From Clarkia xantiana subsp. parviflora (Eukaryota > Streptophyta > Magnoliopsida > Myrtales > Onagraceae), in assembly GCA_036873135.1 (NCBI GenBank), contig JAPTYO010000005.1, positions 15,416,166 to 15,480,165 on the forward strand: a stretch of 64,000 bases of DNA. The letters are read 5' to 3'. Of the stretch, positions 33,575-45,010 are shown piece after piece. Position 1 is the stretch's first letter; every line of letters starts with the position of its first letter. Position numbers and translations under genes: made by a program. The notes below the pieces were generated by a model. The model made no database searches and was not told the DNA's origin. It was given only the letters and a program-made list of their open reading frames with translations.

Positions 33575-35041
33575 TGTAAACACCTAATTTTGGTCCGCGC
33601 GTAGAACGTTCAAAATGTCATATGTGACGAGTCAAAAAAAGGAAGTATTTAAATGTTGAAGGTCGCGAAGTTTCTAAAGATAGGACTGACTTAAAATAGG
33701 ATAGTGTATATGCATTATTTATTGTAAAATATTTAAAAAATATATTATGTGTATTTATGGTGAAATACATAAATATATATGTATATTTTCGGAATATTAA
33801 ATGCATATATTTTTCAGAATTTATTTTCCTAGTTTAGCTATAAATAGGGTCCTTTTACATGTAAAAAAGACACCACAGAAATAATATTACATCAGATTTC
33901 GGAACACGTGCTATTTCGTCTTCTAGTGAATTTTTTTTTTTTTTTTTTTGGTTCAGACCTCTCGTCTTCCTCTGTGGCCGGAGGTCACCGACGCCGCCTA
34001 CCACCGGCCTCCGCCGGCAGCAGCTATCCCGCCGTGACCAACAGCCACCACCGGCGCCACTCCCGCCAGCTGGAGACCTGGCCCGAACCAATCCGACCAC
34101 CGGCGACCCGCAGCACTCCGCCCCATCGACTCCACCCTAGTCCCCGGCTAAGCCACCACCGCGTCGCCACCCTCTGCTTTCCAATGTCCACGGCCACCTG
34201 CCGGACTCGCCCACCACGCCTTCGTCGTCGTCCAATTGGCATTCCCCGGCCCGACCAAGACCACCCGCTGCTCCCGGAATCCGATCTGCTGCCGCGGTCT
34301 GGCCCTGCTGCTGCTGGTTCCGGTCGGCCAGCCGTCCCGGTCGATCTGCCGCCGCGGTCTGGCCCTGCTGCTGCCCGACCCGGTCGATATGCCGTCGTCG
34401 GAGGTGCGCCCCGCCGGAGCTCTGTCCCTGGCGTGTTCCAATTGTTGTTTCCCTGCAATCCTGCGCAGGTAATTTTTTTTTTTTATTTAACTGTTCACTG
34501 ATATTGTTATTATTTTAATATTTTCTATTATTATTATTATTTCATATTAATTAGGTAATTTAAATGTAAATTAATTAGATAGCATGATTTGTATATACGT
34601 ATGACATGCATTATTAAATTATGTTGTAATATCGAGCATGTTTAGTTTTGTTAGGAATTTATCTCGATTAGGAGTTTTAAATGTTTAATATATTTTTTTA
34701 GATTTAAATCTGTCATTAATAAAAACTCGTGTATAAAAATTAGTTTAAATTTTGATAACATTAGATTAATTAGTCATAACGCATATTTAAATTTTAAAAT
34801 TGGCAAATTAAGTGAATTGAGTATCGAAAGGGCGTAATTAAAGATCTATATTTTTAATTCGTAATAGAACCCCCGAACTCTAATTTCTGATCGTAGACCG
34901 ATTTAATACCTAGGTGTTTAATTCGTTATTCACTTAGGTAATTTAGGATTCTAGTTAGCCTTTATTAACTAGTGGCGACTCTATTCAAAATTCCACGTTT
35001 TTCAAAACGTAATCGCCTTAGGTCAGATTTTAGGTCCGACA
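33575..35041 (+). repeat. LARD left LTR
   Basis: 1467 bp, TGTAAACACC...GGTCCGACA. Three zones: AT-rich (33575-33950) with a TATA box (TATAAATA, 33839-33846), a GC-rich block (33950-34460) and AT-rich to the end. The right LTR has an extra 13 bp or so before the TATA box and scattered substitutions. Confidence 0.93.
33839..33846 (+). promoter_or_regulatory. TATA box in LARD left LTR
   Basis: TATAAATA; its partner in the right LTR is at 40690-40697. The solo LTR at 42130 has a similar CTATAAAAGG near 42482. The GC-rich block begins about 110 bp downstream and so lies in the transcribed leader. Confidence 0.7.
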
Positions 35042-35044
35042 ATT

Positions 35045-35061
35045 TGGCGACTCTGTTGGGG
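35045..35061 (+). promoter_or_regulatory. LARD primer-binding site
   Basis: TGGCGACTCTGTTGGGG, three bases after the LTR end. Position and TGG start fit a tRNA primer site. Confidence 0.75.
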
Positions 35062-36660
35062 AATTAGAGGGTTCGGGCTCATTATATTCGCTTACTTGCC
35101 ATATTTTTTAATTTAATTTAATTCTTTTTTTCTCTTTATTAATCTAAATTTGTTTTTTTTTTTACAGGTACAAAGTGTAGAATTTAACTAATTTTTTTTG
35201 TGGCATTGTTTGAACTCGCACACACCAATTTAGTGTAATATCCAAAATGCCTAAATCCCGGGGCAACTAGGAACCCCGGAGAGTTAGTAAGGGTACGACC
35301 GCGCGGCCGAGCCACCGGAACGACTCAGAACAACTCCACTCACTTGTGAAGGTCTTATGATCCCTGTGATGGGGTGAGGAAACCACATTGTCGGGAACCT
35401 ATCAGTGGAACCTACCTTGTAGAGCAAAGCCACACATTTTTTACCCCCTAACATGTTGTGTTTTATCCGTGTTTTTTTGTTGTTGTAAAAAAGAGTTGTC
35501 AGGAAAACTGTAAGTTTTTTAACTGTGTAATTTTTATTCTCATGCATTCATCTTCTTGCATTTTTTAAAAAATAATAAAAAATAAAAAACTTTTTTTTTT
35601 TTTTTCAGCTAAGTGGTTGGACATTTAGAAATTTTCTTTCCGAACATGCATTTTGTATGCATTGCTTTTTAAAAAAAAAACATTTTACCTGATTTTTTTT
35701 TTTAATTTCAAACTTGCGTTTCATACGCATTATTTTTTTCTTAAAAAAACTCTTCAGGTAAGTTGTGATTTTGGTTAGTGCGTCACGCATGCAAAAAAAA
35801 AAAAACATTTTAGAAAAATTGTGATTCATTTTTAGCTATTAGAGCTTCTAATTTCGAACGTGCATTCCACATGCATCATTTCAAACAAAATTTACCCAAA
35901 TTGTTTTATTTTAAATAATGCATCAAGTATGCATTAATTTTAAAAAAACTTCTTAGATAAATCGTAAGCTCTCTTAGTTTTAGGGCTCTTTGTTTAAAAA
36001 AAAAACTGTTTACCTGGTTTTTAAAAGATGTGCATCTCATATGCATTATTTTCGAAAAAACATTTCACGTAAATTGTAATTTTTCTTAGTTGTAGAACTT
36101 TTATTTTTAAATTTGCATCTTGTATTTATTGTTGTGCATCTCATGTGCATTCTTTTAAAAAACTTTTCACTTGATTTTTTTTTTCAATTTTGAGCAACCA
36201 AGATGAATTGATTTTTTTTCTCCTCGAGAAAAACAAAAAAATAAAAAAAAAATCTTTTCAGATAACTTGTAAATTTTCTTAACTGTACAACTTTCATCTC
36301 ATGTACATCTAATAGACATTTTTTTTAGGAAAAAAGTTTTTAGATAGATTGTAAATCTTCTCTTAATTGTTGAGCATTGCATTTGCATTTGTTTTTATAA
36401 AAAAAACTTTACCTGAATTTTTCATTTTGTATATATGTATCATTCAGGTAAACTGGTTGTAAGTTGTAACTTTCTTAACAGTAGATTTTTAACTTTAGAG
36501 CATGCATGAGCATTTAAAAAAAAAAACTCAAAGTGTCATTCGTTTTTATCTAAGGTGTATTGCACTTTTTCAGCAAGATCGTCTCAACCTTTGCATGAGC
36601 TAGCATTTTGAAAAGAGATTTGATTCTGATTTTGATTTAAAAAAAAAAAAAGTTTAAATG
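35062..36660 (+). repeat. LARD interior: degenerate AT-rich tandem repeats
   Basis: About nine poorly conserved units of roughly 100-130 bp. Each has a T- or A-run, a CAGGTAA/CAGATAA-like word followed by TTGTAA...TTCTTA, and a near-palindrome around TGCAT...ATGCAT. Examples start near 35500, 35600, 35750, 35950, 36070, 36260, 36330 and 36440. No coding potential. Confidence 0.65.
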
Positions 36661-38100
36661 TTTAGTTGAGTGTGACTATTCGAGCTTAAACAAAGGACGA
36701 GAAAATCCTTTTGAAAAAACTTCATTTTGAACATCTATCGTGCGTTCGAGCCAGATAGTGCACTCAGCGAACTCATTAAACTCCAAGCTAGTACAAAACA
36801 CCTTAGATCATAAATTTTGATTCTTTATGAAATGTAATCAAAATTATGAAATGAATGACATTAGAAGTTTTCCGAAAACTCATGCATGACTCATTTGATT
36901 CTTTATACTACTTTCATGTCTGGTCTTTTCAGGTACCCTTGGTTAGGTATCCCGCACATACAAGTTGTGTCGGCCTAAATGGGGCAACAAAAAAGAAACG
37001 TGCATCCATCCAGTTGCACGAAGCACGAATTGCGCACTCGAGATATCCAACGCTCAGGTATAATGAATTTTACTTGATTTTTTTTAAATTTGAGTATCCC
37101 TACTCTTTTTGCAGATCAGACGACCACTTCGACGAGGTTGCAACCACGTGAAAACGTGATTGCTCCAAAGAACATACCTGCCAAAATTCCACATAGCATG
37201 TGTGAAATTCATACGCGTCCCGAACCAAGCCGTACATCCGTTTTACGGTGAGGTTTAAACCGGTCAGTGGTAACCAAGGGGCATCTCACATTGAGATCGG
37301 TCATGTCCGAAGATGGGAAAATATCAAGAGATCATCGAGAGTCTCGTGAATATTCAATGTACTGATCAATGATCATTTGAGATGTCAAGCAAAGAAAACA
37401 TTGTTGTTGGCGCCTTCCATCAGAGGTCCAGGGGCATGTACTTTCCGCCAGTTGTCCACATATACAAGTTGTGTTTTATAGATGGAGCGGGAAAATCAGG
37501 ACATGCAACAGATCCATTCACATATGGAGCAAATTTCCATTAAAGATGTCAGGCACCCAGGTAAGAGAAGTCATGATCAATTTTCTCCCCGAAATTTGAT
37601 TTTTTTCCTTACTGATTGTGCAGCTCGGATAATCATCCAAATCAAATCCCCTGAAGAGCACATCTCGTGCGCGGCCCTTTGCTCGCCGCAAGCTGTCAAA
37701 TTTGTCCCAGATACCTCGGACGATATCTATGCATTTACCATTTGCGGACTACTGTGCCAAACTCAACACCATCCATGTGTGTTCATTAACCGGGTCATTC
37801 ATCATGCATGCGACGAGCCTAACCCGGTAGGTGCTAGCCATGGGGCATCCCCAGATGAGATCGAGCAATAGCTGGGGCACTTGAGAATCTGAGATTAGAA
37901 ATCATTGCATATGTCATCCATTGGTCATAGGGTCAATCCAGGTCGTCGACGCGACCAACATATTTCGAATCAATCAGCTGAGTCCTTCTCAAGAAGATGT
38001 TTTGAATAAAATTTTCAAATTTTCCATTAAGGGCATGTATATAATTGCAGTTGATTATTTTCGTTAAATTTTCTTTAAAAAAAAAGAAGCAAAAGAGCAA
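36661..38100 (+). other. LARD interior: unique middle with exon-like segments
   Basis: Less repetitive than its surroundings. Short open segments are separated by T-rich stretches ending in CAG (TTTTTGCAG near 37115, GATTGTGCAG near 37622) and preceded by CAGGTA words. The longest frame is 37482-37871, 129 codons, with no similarity I recognise. Two paragraphs share ACATACAAGTTGTG and GGGGCATC words, so this too may be an old duplication. Confidence 0.45.
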
Positions 38101-38139
38101 AAAAAAAAAAACAAAGCAAAAAAATCATTTTCTTTAGGG

Positions 38140-38900
38140 TCACAGCCGCCCTTTAATCGGCTACAGAAAAATAAAGAGAGTTTTTATGTAAATTTTGTGA
38201 GAGCAGTGAAAAAATAGAAGGGTCACAGTTGTCCCTAAATCAACTACAAATAAAAAGGGTCTCAGTCGTCCCTAAAACGACTATAAAGAAAGGGCCACAG
38301 CCACCCTTCAAATGCTTACAGATAAAGTGCGCTCTTGCAACGTCAAAAGCGGGAAATAGGTGAAAGGGCCATAGCCACCCTCCAAACGGCTACGAATAAA
38401 AAGTGACCCCGCGAACCCTGTGAGGGCGGGAGAATAAAAAGGGCCACATCCACCTTTAAAATTACTACACAAAAAGAGTGATCTCGCGAACCCGGTGAGG
38501 GCGGGAAAATAAAAGAAAGGGTCACAGTCATCCCTCAAACGGCCACAGTCAAAAGAGCAATCCCGAAACATCAATGGCGGATATTAAGTGAAAGGGCCAC
38601 AACCACCCTCGAAATGGTTACATACAGAGAGTGTTTCCTGGATCAGAGACGAGGAATGTCTACAATCAAAAGAGCTACCGCAACATTGAAGACGGTGGGA
38701 AAAGGGTCGCAGCCACCCTCCAAATGGCTACAAATACTCCCGCGTCGAGGCGAGAATAAAGAACGGATCACAGTCAACCCGAAATTGGCTACTAAAAAAG
38801 AGCTTCTGCAACAACAAAGGCGAAAACAAAGATAGGGCCATAACCACCCAGTAATTGGCTACCACAAAAAAGAGTGCTTCCGCTAGGTTGAAAACCCGAA
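38140..38900 (+). repeat. LARD interior: GGGCCACAGCCACCCT tandem array
   Basis: About eight units of roughly 80-110 bp built from AAAGGG(T/C)CACAGCCACCCT, CAAACGGCTACAAA and a GGCGGGAAAATAA word. Units differ by many substitutions. Confidence 0.85.
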
Positions 38901-39000
38901 AGGGCGGCCTAGGCAAAATCAGGAAATGAGAGGCATGGTTGCAAGTTCAGAAATTGCAATCATTGCAAAAGGAGAGAAAATAAAAAACCAAGGGGCACGG

Positions 39001-39125
39001 TCAGAAATCTCTCAATCGGCCGTAGCAAAAGGAGAGAAAAAAGAGAAATTATCAACAAAAAAAAAAAGAGAAGAGAAGAAGAAAAAAGAAAAAAGAAAAG
39101 AAAAAAAGAGAAAAAAGAAAAATAT
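39001..39125. repeat. Purine tract (A/G only over about 70 bp)
   Basis: From about 39055 to 39123 the plus strand contains only A and G. Low complexity; open frames on either strand are meaningless here. Confidence 0.9.
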
Positions 39126-39189
39126 CCCGCTAGGTTGTCGCACAATGCACAATTTAGGCAAAAATTAGGGACAAACACTCATGCGCATG

Positions 39190-39430
39190 CGTATTTTCTA
39201 CGATACAGCGTCTTCAAAGTCAAGCGAGACGGTTACAGTCTGCTCTCGCAAGTCACCATTCAATGATGAGTAGGACTGTTACAGTCTGTTCTTACGAGTC
39301 AACTTCACGGCAAGCGGGACAGTTACAGTCTGCTCTCGCGAGTCATCACTCAAAGGATGAGTAGGACTATTAAAGTCTGTTCCTACAAGTCACAACCGAT
39401 AATCAGGATTTGAAGTTTTCCAGCTTCCTG
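39190..39430 (+). repeat. LARD interior: GTTACAGTCTG tandem array
   Basis: About four units of about 55 bp with GGGACGGTTACAGTCTGCTCTCGCGAGTCA-like content, alternating two variants (GCGGGAC and GAGTAGGACT). Confidence 0.8.
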
Positions 39431-39469
39431 AGAGTCAACCCCGACGAACGAAGTCTTAGTATTCAGCCT

Positions 39470-39860
39470 TCGCAAGTCACGCCACTAGAGGCACTTCTCC
39501 AACGGACGCCACTAGAGGCTCTTCTCCGACATACGCCGCTAGAGGCATCGCCAAAGGGTCTCCGGTACGGTCTGACGTAGAGGTCTTCCGCCACTAGAGA
39601 TATCACCAGAGGTTTTCCGGTACGGCCTGACGTAGAGGTCTTCCGTTACCACTCGCCACTAGAGGCATCATCAAAGGTTCTCAGATACGGTCTGACGTAG
39701 AGGTCTTTCACCACCAGAGATATCACCAGTGGTTTTCCGGTACGGTCTGACGTAGATTTTTTCCGTTACCACTCGCCACTAGAGGCGTCACCAGAGGTTG
39801 TTGGTACTGTCTAACGTAGAGGTCTTCTGTTACCAATCATCACCAAAGGTTTTACTTTAT
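39470..39860 (+). repeat. LARD interior: CGCCACTAGAGGC tandem array
   Basis: Units of about 60-70 bp with CGCCACTAGAGGCATCACC, GGTTTTCCGGTACGGTC and TGACGTAGAGGTCTTCCG, repeated about five times. Confidence 0.85.
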
Positions 39861-39869
39861 TGCACGCCA

Positions 39870-40265
39870 CTGGAGGCTTTTTCTTGTCGCTCGCCGCTAG
39901 AGGCATCATCGATCAAGATTTTACTTTTCCGCACGCCACTGGAGGCTTTACTTTCTGCACCGCCAACGAAGGCACCGTCAACAGGGGCACCGCCGACCGA
40001 GGCTTTACTTTCTGCACCGCCAACGGAGGCACCGCCAACAGGGGCACCGCCGACCGAGGCTTTACTTTTCCGCACGCCACTGGAGGCTTTACTTTCTACC
40101 AATGGAGGCACCGCCAACAGGGGCACCGCCGACGGAGGTTCTATTTTCTGCACGACCAATGGTGGCACCGCCAACAGGAGCACCGCCGACGGAGGTTCTA
40201 TTTTTTGCGCTACCAATGAAGGCCAAGCCAACAGAGGCACCGCCGACAGAGGCTCTACTTTTTTG
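39870..40265 (+). repeat. LARD interior: GCACCGCCAACAGGGGC tandem array
   Basis: Short GC-rich units (GGAGGCACCGCCAACAGG, GGCACCGCCGACCGAGGC) alternating with TTTACTTT(T/C)TGCAC. Both strands look open for over 100 codons only because of the repeat. Confidence 0.85.
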
Positions 40266-40396
40266 GCACTTTCCGAAATAAGCCAAGAGTTTCCTTGAAG
40301 ATTCGAAGACTCGAAAGAAGATATACTTCCCAACCAAAATTAGTGTTTACTCGTCTTTGGACAAATCCCCTCGAACTTGTTCTACTGGAATTCGCC

Positions 40397-40411
40397 CAAA
40401 GAGGGGCAAGC
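40397..40411 (+). promoter_or_regulatory. LARD polypurine tract
   Basis: AAAGAGGGGCAAGC directly before the right LTR at 40412. Confidence 0.7.
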
Positions 40412-41892
40412 TGTAAACACCTAATTTTGGTCCGCGCGTAGCACGTTCAAAATGTCATATGTGACGCGTCAAAAAAAGGAAGTATTTAAATATGGAAGGT
40501 CGCGAAGTTTCTAAAGATAGGACTGACTTAAAATAGGATAGTGTATATGCATTATTTATCGTAAAATATTTAGAAAATATATTATGTGTATTTATGGTGA
40601 AATACATAAATATATATGTATATTTTCGGAATATTAAATGCATGTATTTTTCAGATTTTATTTTCCTAGTTTATGGGTCCTACTTTAGCTATAAATAGGG
40701 TCCTTTTACATGTAAAGAAGACACCACAGAAATAATATTACATCAGATTTCAGAACCCGTGCTAATTCATCTTCTAGTGAATTTTTTTTTTTTTTTTTTT
40801 GGTTCAGACCTCTCGTCTTCCTCTGTGGCCGGAGGTCACCGGCGCCGCCTACCACCGGCCTCCGCTGGCAGCAGCTATCCCGCCGTGACCAGCAGCCACC
40901 ACTGGCGCCACTCCCGCCAGCCGGAGACCTGGCCCGAACCAATCCGACCACCGGCGACCCGCAGCACTCCGCCCCATCGACTCCACCCTAGTCCCCGACT
41001 GAGCCACCACCGCGTTGCCGCCCTCTGCTTTCCAATGTCCACGGCCACCTGCCGGACTCGCCTACCACACCTTCGCCGTCGTCCAATTGGCATTCCCCGC
41101 CCCGACCAAGACCGCCCGCTGCTCCCGGAATCCGATCTGCCGCCGCGGTCTGGCCCTGCTGCTGCTGGTTCCGGTCGGCCAGCCGTCCCGGTCGATCTGC
41201 CGCCACGGTCTGGCCCTGCTGCTGCCCGACCCGGTCGATCTGCCGTCGTCGGAGGTGCGCCCCGCTGGAGCTCTGTCCCTGGCGTGTTCCAATTGCTGTT
41301 TCCCTGCAATCCTGCGCAGGTAATTATTATTATTTTTTTATTTAACTGTTCACTGATATTGTTATTATTTTAATATTTTCTATTATTATTATTTCATATT
41401 AATTAGGTAATTTAAATGTAAATTAATTAGATAGCATGATTTGTATATACGTTTGACATGCATTATTAAATTAGGTTGTAATCTCGAGCATGTTTAGTTT
41501 TGTTAGGAATTTATCTCGATTAGGAGTTTTAAATGTTTAATATTTTTTTTAGATTTAAATCTGTCATTAATAAAAACTCGTGTATAAAAATTAGTTTAAA
41601 TTTTGATAACATTAGATTAATTAGTCATAACGCATATTTAAATTTTAAAATTGGCAAATTAAGTGAATTGAGTATCGAAAGGGCGTAATTAAAGATCTAT
41701 ATTTTTAATTCGTAATAGAACCCCCGAACTCTAATTTCTGATCGTAGACCGATTTAATACCTAGGTGTTTAATTCGTTATTCACTTAGGTAATTTAGGAT
41801 TCTAGTTAGCCTTTATTAACTAGTGGCGACTCTATTCAAAATTCCACGTTTTTCAAAACGTAATCACCTTAGGTCAGATTTTAGGTCGGACA
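40412..41892 (+). repeat. LARD right LTR
   Basis: 1481 bp, TGTAAACACC...GGTCGGACA. Followed by the target duplication gtatt. Same three-zone plan as the left LTR. Confidence 0.93.
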
Positions 41893-41897
41893 GTATT

Positions 41898-42095
41898 GTT
41901 TTGACGACTAACCTTTTTTTTTTTTTTTTAATACTTAGTACTAATAGTACCGTCACTACTGTAAGTGTTGATATAGCTGGCCTAAATCCATTTTTCTTTC
42001 CATCTATGTATGAAAAACCTATAAGTGCCTCCTATAAGAGTTGATATTTATATTGACTTTGACCCCATTTTTTCATTTTTATTATTTAAAAGTAA
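41898..42095. other. Short spacer between LARD and Copia-3
   Basis: AT-rich with a T-run; no feature recognised. It lies outside both target duplications and may be old host sequence. Confidence 0.5.
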
Positions 42096-42100
42096 ATTAC

Positions 42101-42129
42101 TGTTATGAATATATTATGTGGATAATCAA
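42101..42129 (+). repeat. Copia-3 5' LTR, first part
   Basis: 29 bp matching 60738-60766, cut by the solo LTR at 42130. Confidence 0.9.
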
Positions 42130-43768
42130 TGTAAACACCTAATTTTGGTACGCGTGACACGTATATAACACGTTCAAAAATGTTATGTGTAACGCGTTTA
42201 AAAAGGAAATATTTAAACATAGAAGGTCACATGGTTGCTAAAAATAGGTTTAGCTTAAATTAAGATAGTATATATGCATTAAATATCATGTAATATTCAG
42301 AAAATATATATTATATATTTATGACAATTTTCATAAATATATATTATATATTTATGACAATTTTCATAAATATATATTATATATTTATGACAATTTTCAT
42401 AAATATATATATGTACTTTTCGGAATAATTAATGTGTATATTTAGGTAAATGTGTTTTCCTAATATTGAGTCCTAATTTAGCTATAAAAGGGTACCTAGT
42501 ATCAATGTAAAACACACAGAAAATTAATTCAGCAATAAAATAATATTTTCCTTGATAATCGTGCAATTTTATTTCTCTCTCTCTCAAATTCTTTTACCGC
42601 TGGGTGACCTTCCTCCGCCCTTGCCGGAAACGCCACCATAGGTTCTTCCTCGCCCAGCTCCGCCGTCTCTAACCATCGTCGCCACACTGCTGTGCCGTTC
42701 TCGTCGTCGTCCAGCTGCTCGGTCCCTGCCTGTGCCGTAATCCCGGATCCCTGGTGCTGCTGCTGCTGCAAAGGGGAAGATCTGCCGTCCTCTACCCGCT
42801 CCACTCAGCCCGTCCCTGCTGCGCCCTGACCGCCGTCGCCGGTCCACCCTTCCCGACCAGTCACGACCACTATCGCCGGAGCGCCATTCCCGCAATCGCG
42901 ACCCGCACCGCTGTCGGACTGAATCGCCGCTGCTGTTGCTCACTTCGCCCAGGTCTGTCCTGCGTGCCCATCACCGTTCGCCAGAGACCAGACCTCGCAG
43001 CTGCTGCTGTTTCCGGTGTGCCCTGCTCCGCCTTCCTTCCGTCGCCCGACCGAACCTCGCCGTGCCGAAGCCGGTGAGCCCTCCCACTTTTGCAGAGCAG
43101 GTTTGGTCTCTGTAATTCCCGTTGCAATTTTTTTTTTTATTTATTTATTTATTATTATTATTTATCAGATATTATGTTATTATTATTATATTAGTTTTAA
43201 CCATGTAATTTAGACATAGTTTAAGTAAATTGCAATCATTTATTTTATTTTATTTTATTTATTATATTAGATTTAATTAGGTAGTTTAAATGTAATAGGT
43301 TAAATTTAATTGGGTAGAATATTTAATTGTTAAAATGATTATGCATATATGTTGGATGAATATTGGGTTGTGTATATATCTAATTTTGGGTTCTGAATTT
43401 CGTCTTAATTAGGAGTTGTAGATAATAATTTATTTTTAGACTTAGATAATATTCTGCACATGATAGAAATTTAATTAAATCTTGGCATCGTTAGATTAAT
43501 TTGTGACATGTGTTCAAATAGTGAAATTGGCAAATTTGTGAATTGAGTACCGAAAGGGCGTGATTAATTCCATGTGTTTTAATTCGTAACAGAACCTCCG
43601 AACTTGAATTTCTTATCGTAGACCGATTTTATACCTAGGTGTTTAATTCGTTACTCGCTTAGGTAAATTTAGGATTCTAGTTAGCCTAATAATTAACTAG
43701 TGGCGACTCTTTAAAAAATGCACGTTTTCAAAACGTAATTCGCCTTAGGTCATATTTCAGGTCCGACA
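42130..43768 (+). repeat. Solo LTR related to the LARD LTR, inserted in Copia-3
   Basis: 1639 bp, TGTAAACACC...GGTCCGACA, with a TATA-like box near 42482, a GC-rich block (about 42590-43110) and an AT-rich end. Flanks are atcaa (42125) and ttcaa (43769), a 5-bp duplication with one change; the uninterrupted Copia-3 3' LTR has gttcaa there. It contains three copies of a roughly 40-bp AT-rich unit (ATATATTATATATTTATGAC) near 42300-42410. Clearly diverged from the LARD LTRs. Confidence 0.9.
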
Positions 43769-43928
43769 TTCAATATTATGTGTATATATCATCTTCCTTA
43801 TTTAGACCTTCCATATATTGATTTTACTTCATCTCCAAGTCTATGTAATCCCTATATAAGGGCCCGTATGTGTGATAATAAGATCATCATCAAATTCTCT
43901 TTTCTATTACCTCTCTACTTTCGTAACA
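43769..43928 (+). repeat. Copia-3 5' LTR, second part
   Basis: Matches 60762-60921 with few changes. TATA box TATATAAG at 43853-43860. Ends TTCGTAACA. Confidence 0.9.
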
Positions 43929-45005
43929 CGTTATCAGCAGGAAATCGTTCATATTTTTATATTACATATTTACGTATGTTTGCACACTACACACTGTCAC
44001 ATATCTTCCCTAGATTAGAACCCTAACCCATCCCTCATAATAATTTATCTAAACTGCCCTAGAGACCATGTTTGATAGTCTGATGAACAATCACTACACT
44101 CATATCGCCGCCACCATCAAATAATCCCTACACTTGTTGACGTTTGCCTGCTCCACATCCATATATCTTCCAGACTACAAAATTCAATGGACATTAAAGT
44201 CTAAGGCCATATTGAGGAGAGAAGAAGTGCAATCTTTCTACCGACTCCGGCAACTGCAAGGCATTACAAAAGAAATTTGGCCTCAATTTTTAAATCAACA
44301 TCATAAGCGAGAGACCGCGTTCGAGCAAGATTTATGCTTATTTTTTTTAAAAGAACGCTGGAATCGATCGAGATCAATATAGAAAGTCCAAAACTTTGTT
44401 AAAAATGCTTCACCGAAAATACAAGATTAACAACAACTAAAACCAAGTTTGTGATACTAAAAGGGAAGATTCTTGTTCTTATATTAATTTTTCTTTGTTG
44501 ATTTAACTTACTAAATTTTATTTTATGCTAATCAATGTGTTGATTTATTTAATTGGTACAAGGTGAAGCTTGCTGAAACCAAACAAATTTCCCCTAGCAA
44601 CCAAACCAACCAATAGTGCTCCGTCTTGATTCTATGTTCGGGTCTCCATGGATGATCTGCGCTCGCTGGAGAAGAAATCGCGGACATTGATTCTTCACAG
44701 AGATAAACTAACATAAGCCCAAATCTCTAATAATATTATTTTATTAGATTAAATTTTAAAGCTAGCTGCTTTATTATTATATTTTAATTTGGTTAAGATT
44801 ATTATTTATATCTATGGAGTGATGAAAAAAAATCTGTGTCAAACATGATTGGTCGATTGCTGGATAGGATTTTTATGAAACAGAAAAGCAATATGTCGGA
44901 TTTGCAAGACGTGATTTATATCAACATTATACAATATGCCAGATACTCTCTGAATTTGTAAAACTCATGGCATTATTTATATGTACCGATTTTCTCAACT
45001 CCTTG
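43929..45005 (+). other. Copia-3 interior left of Gypsy-2
   Basis: Starts CGTTATCAGCAGG, a likely primer-site region. Short open segments exist (43778-44026 and 44134-44382) but no gag motif was recognised. AT-rich and decayed. Confidence 0.5.
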
Positions 45006-45010
45006 AAGAG

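Larger units (their letters stand above)
33575..41892 (+). mobile_element. LARD-type LTR retrotransposon without gag-pol
   Basis: 8318 bp: LTR 33575-35041, primer site, 5.4-kb interior, purine tract, LTR 40412-41892. The target duplication gtatt is perfect (33570-33574 and 41893-41897). The interior has no recognisable gag, protease, RT or integrase. It is a mosaic of AT-rich degenerate repeats, a unique middle and four GC-richer tandem arrays. It must depend on proteins supplied by another element. The primer site (TGGCGACTCTGTTGGGG) differs from those of Gypsy-1 and Gypsy-2. Confidence 0.92.

Noticed and set aside
33855..34501. Proline/arginine-rich genes on both strands of the LARD LTR
   Set aside because: Open on both strands in several frames through GC-rich composition; reported as an island, not as genes.
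37482..37871. Possible captured host gene in the LARD
   Set aside because: 129 codons without recognisable motif; splice-like words alone are not enough. Kept only as an exon-like segment.
38926..39178. Lysine-rich protein (plus) or leucine/phenylalanine-rich membrane protein (minus)
   Set aside because: Both are translations of the purine tract.
39798..40337. Proteins of 119-166 codons on both strands
   Set aside because: Open frames come from a GC-rich tandem repeat whose unit keeps several frames open; no family resemblance.
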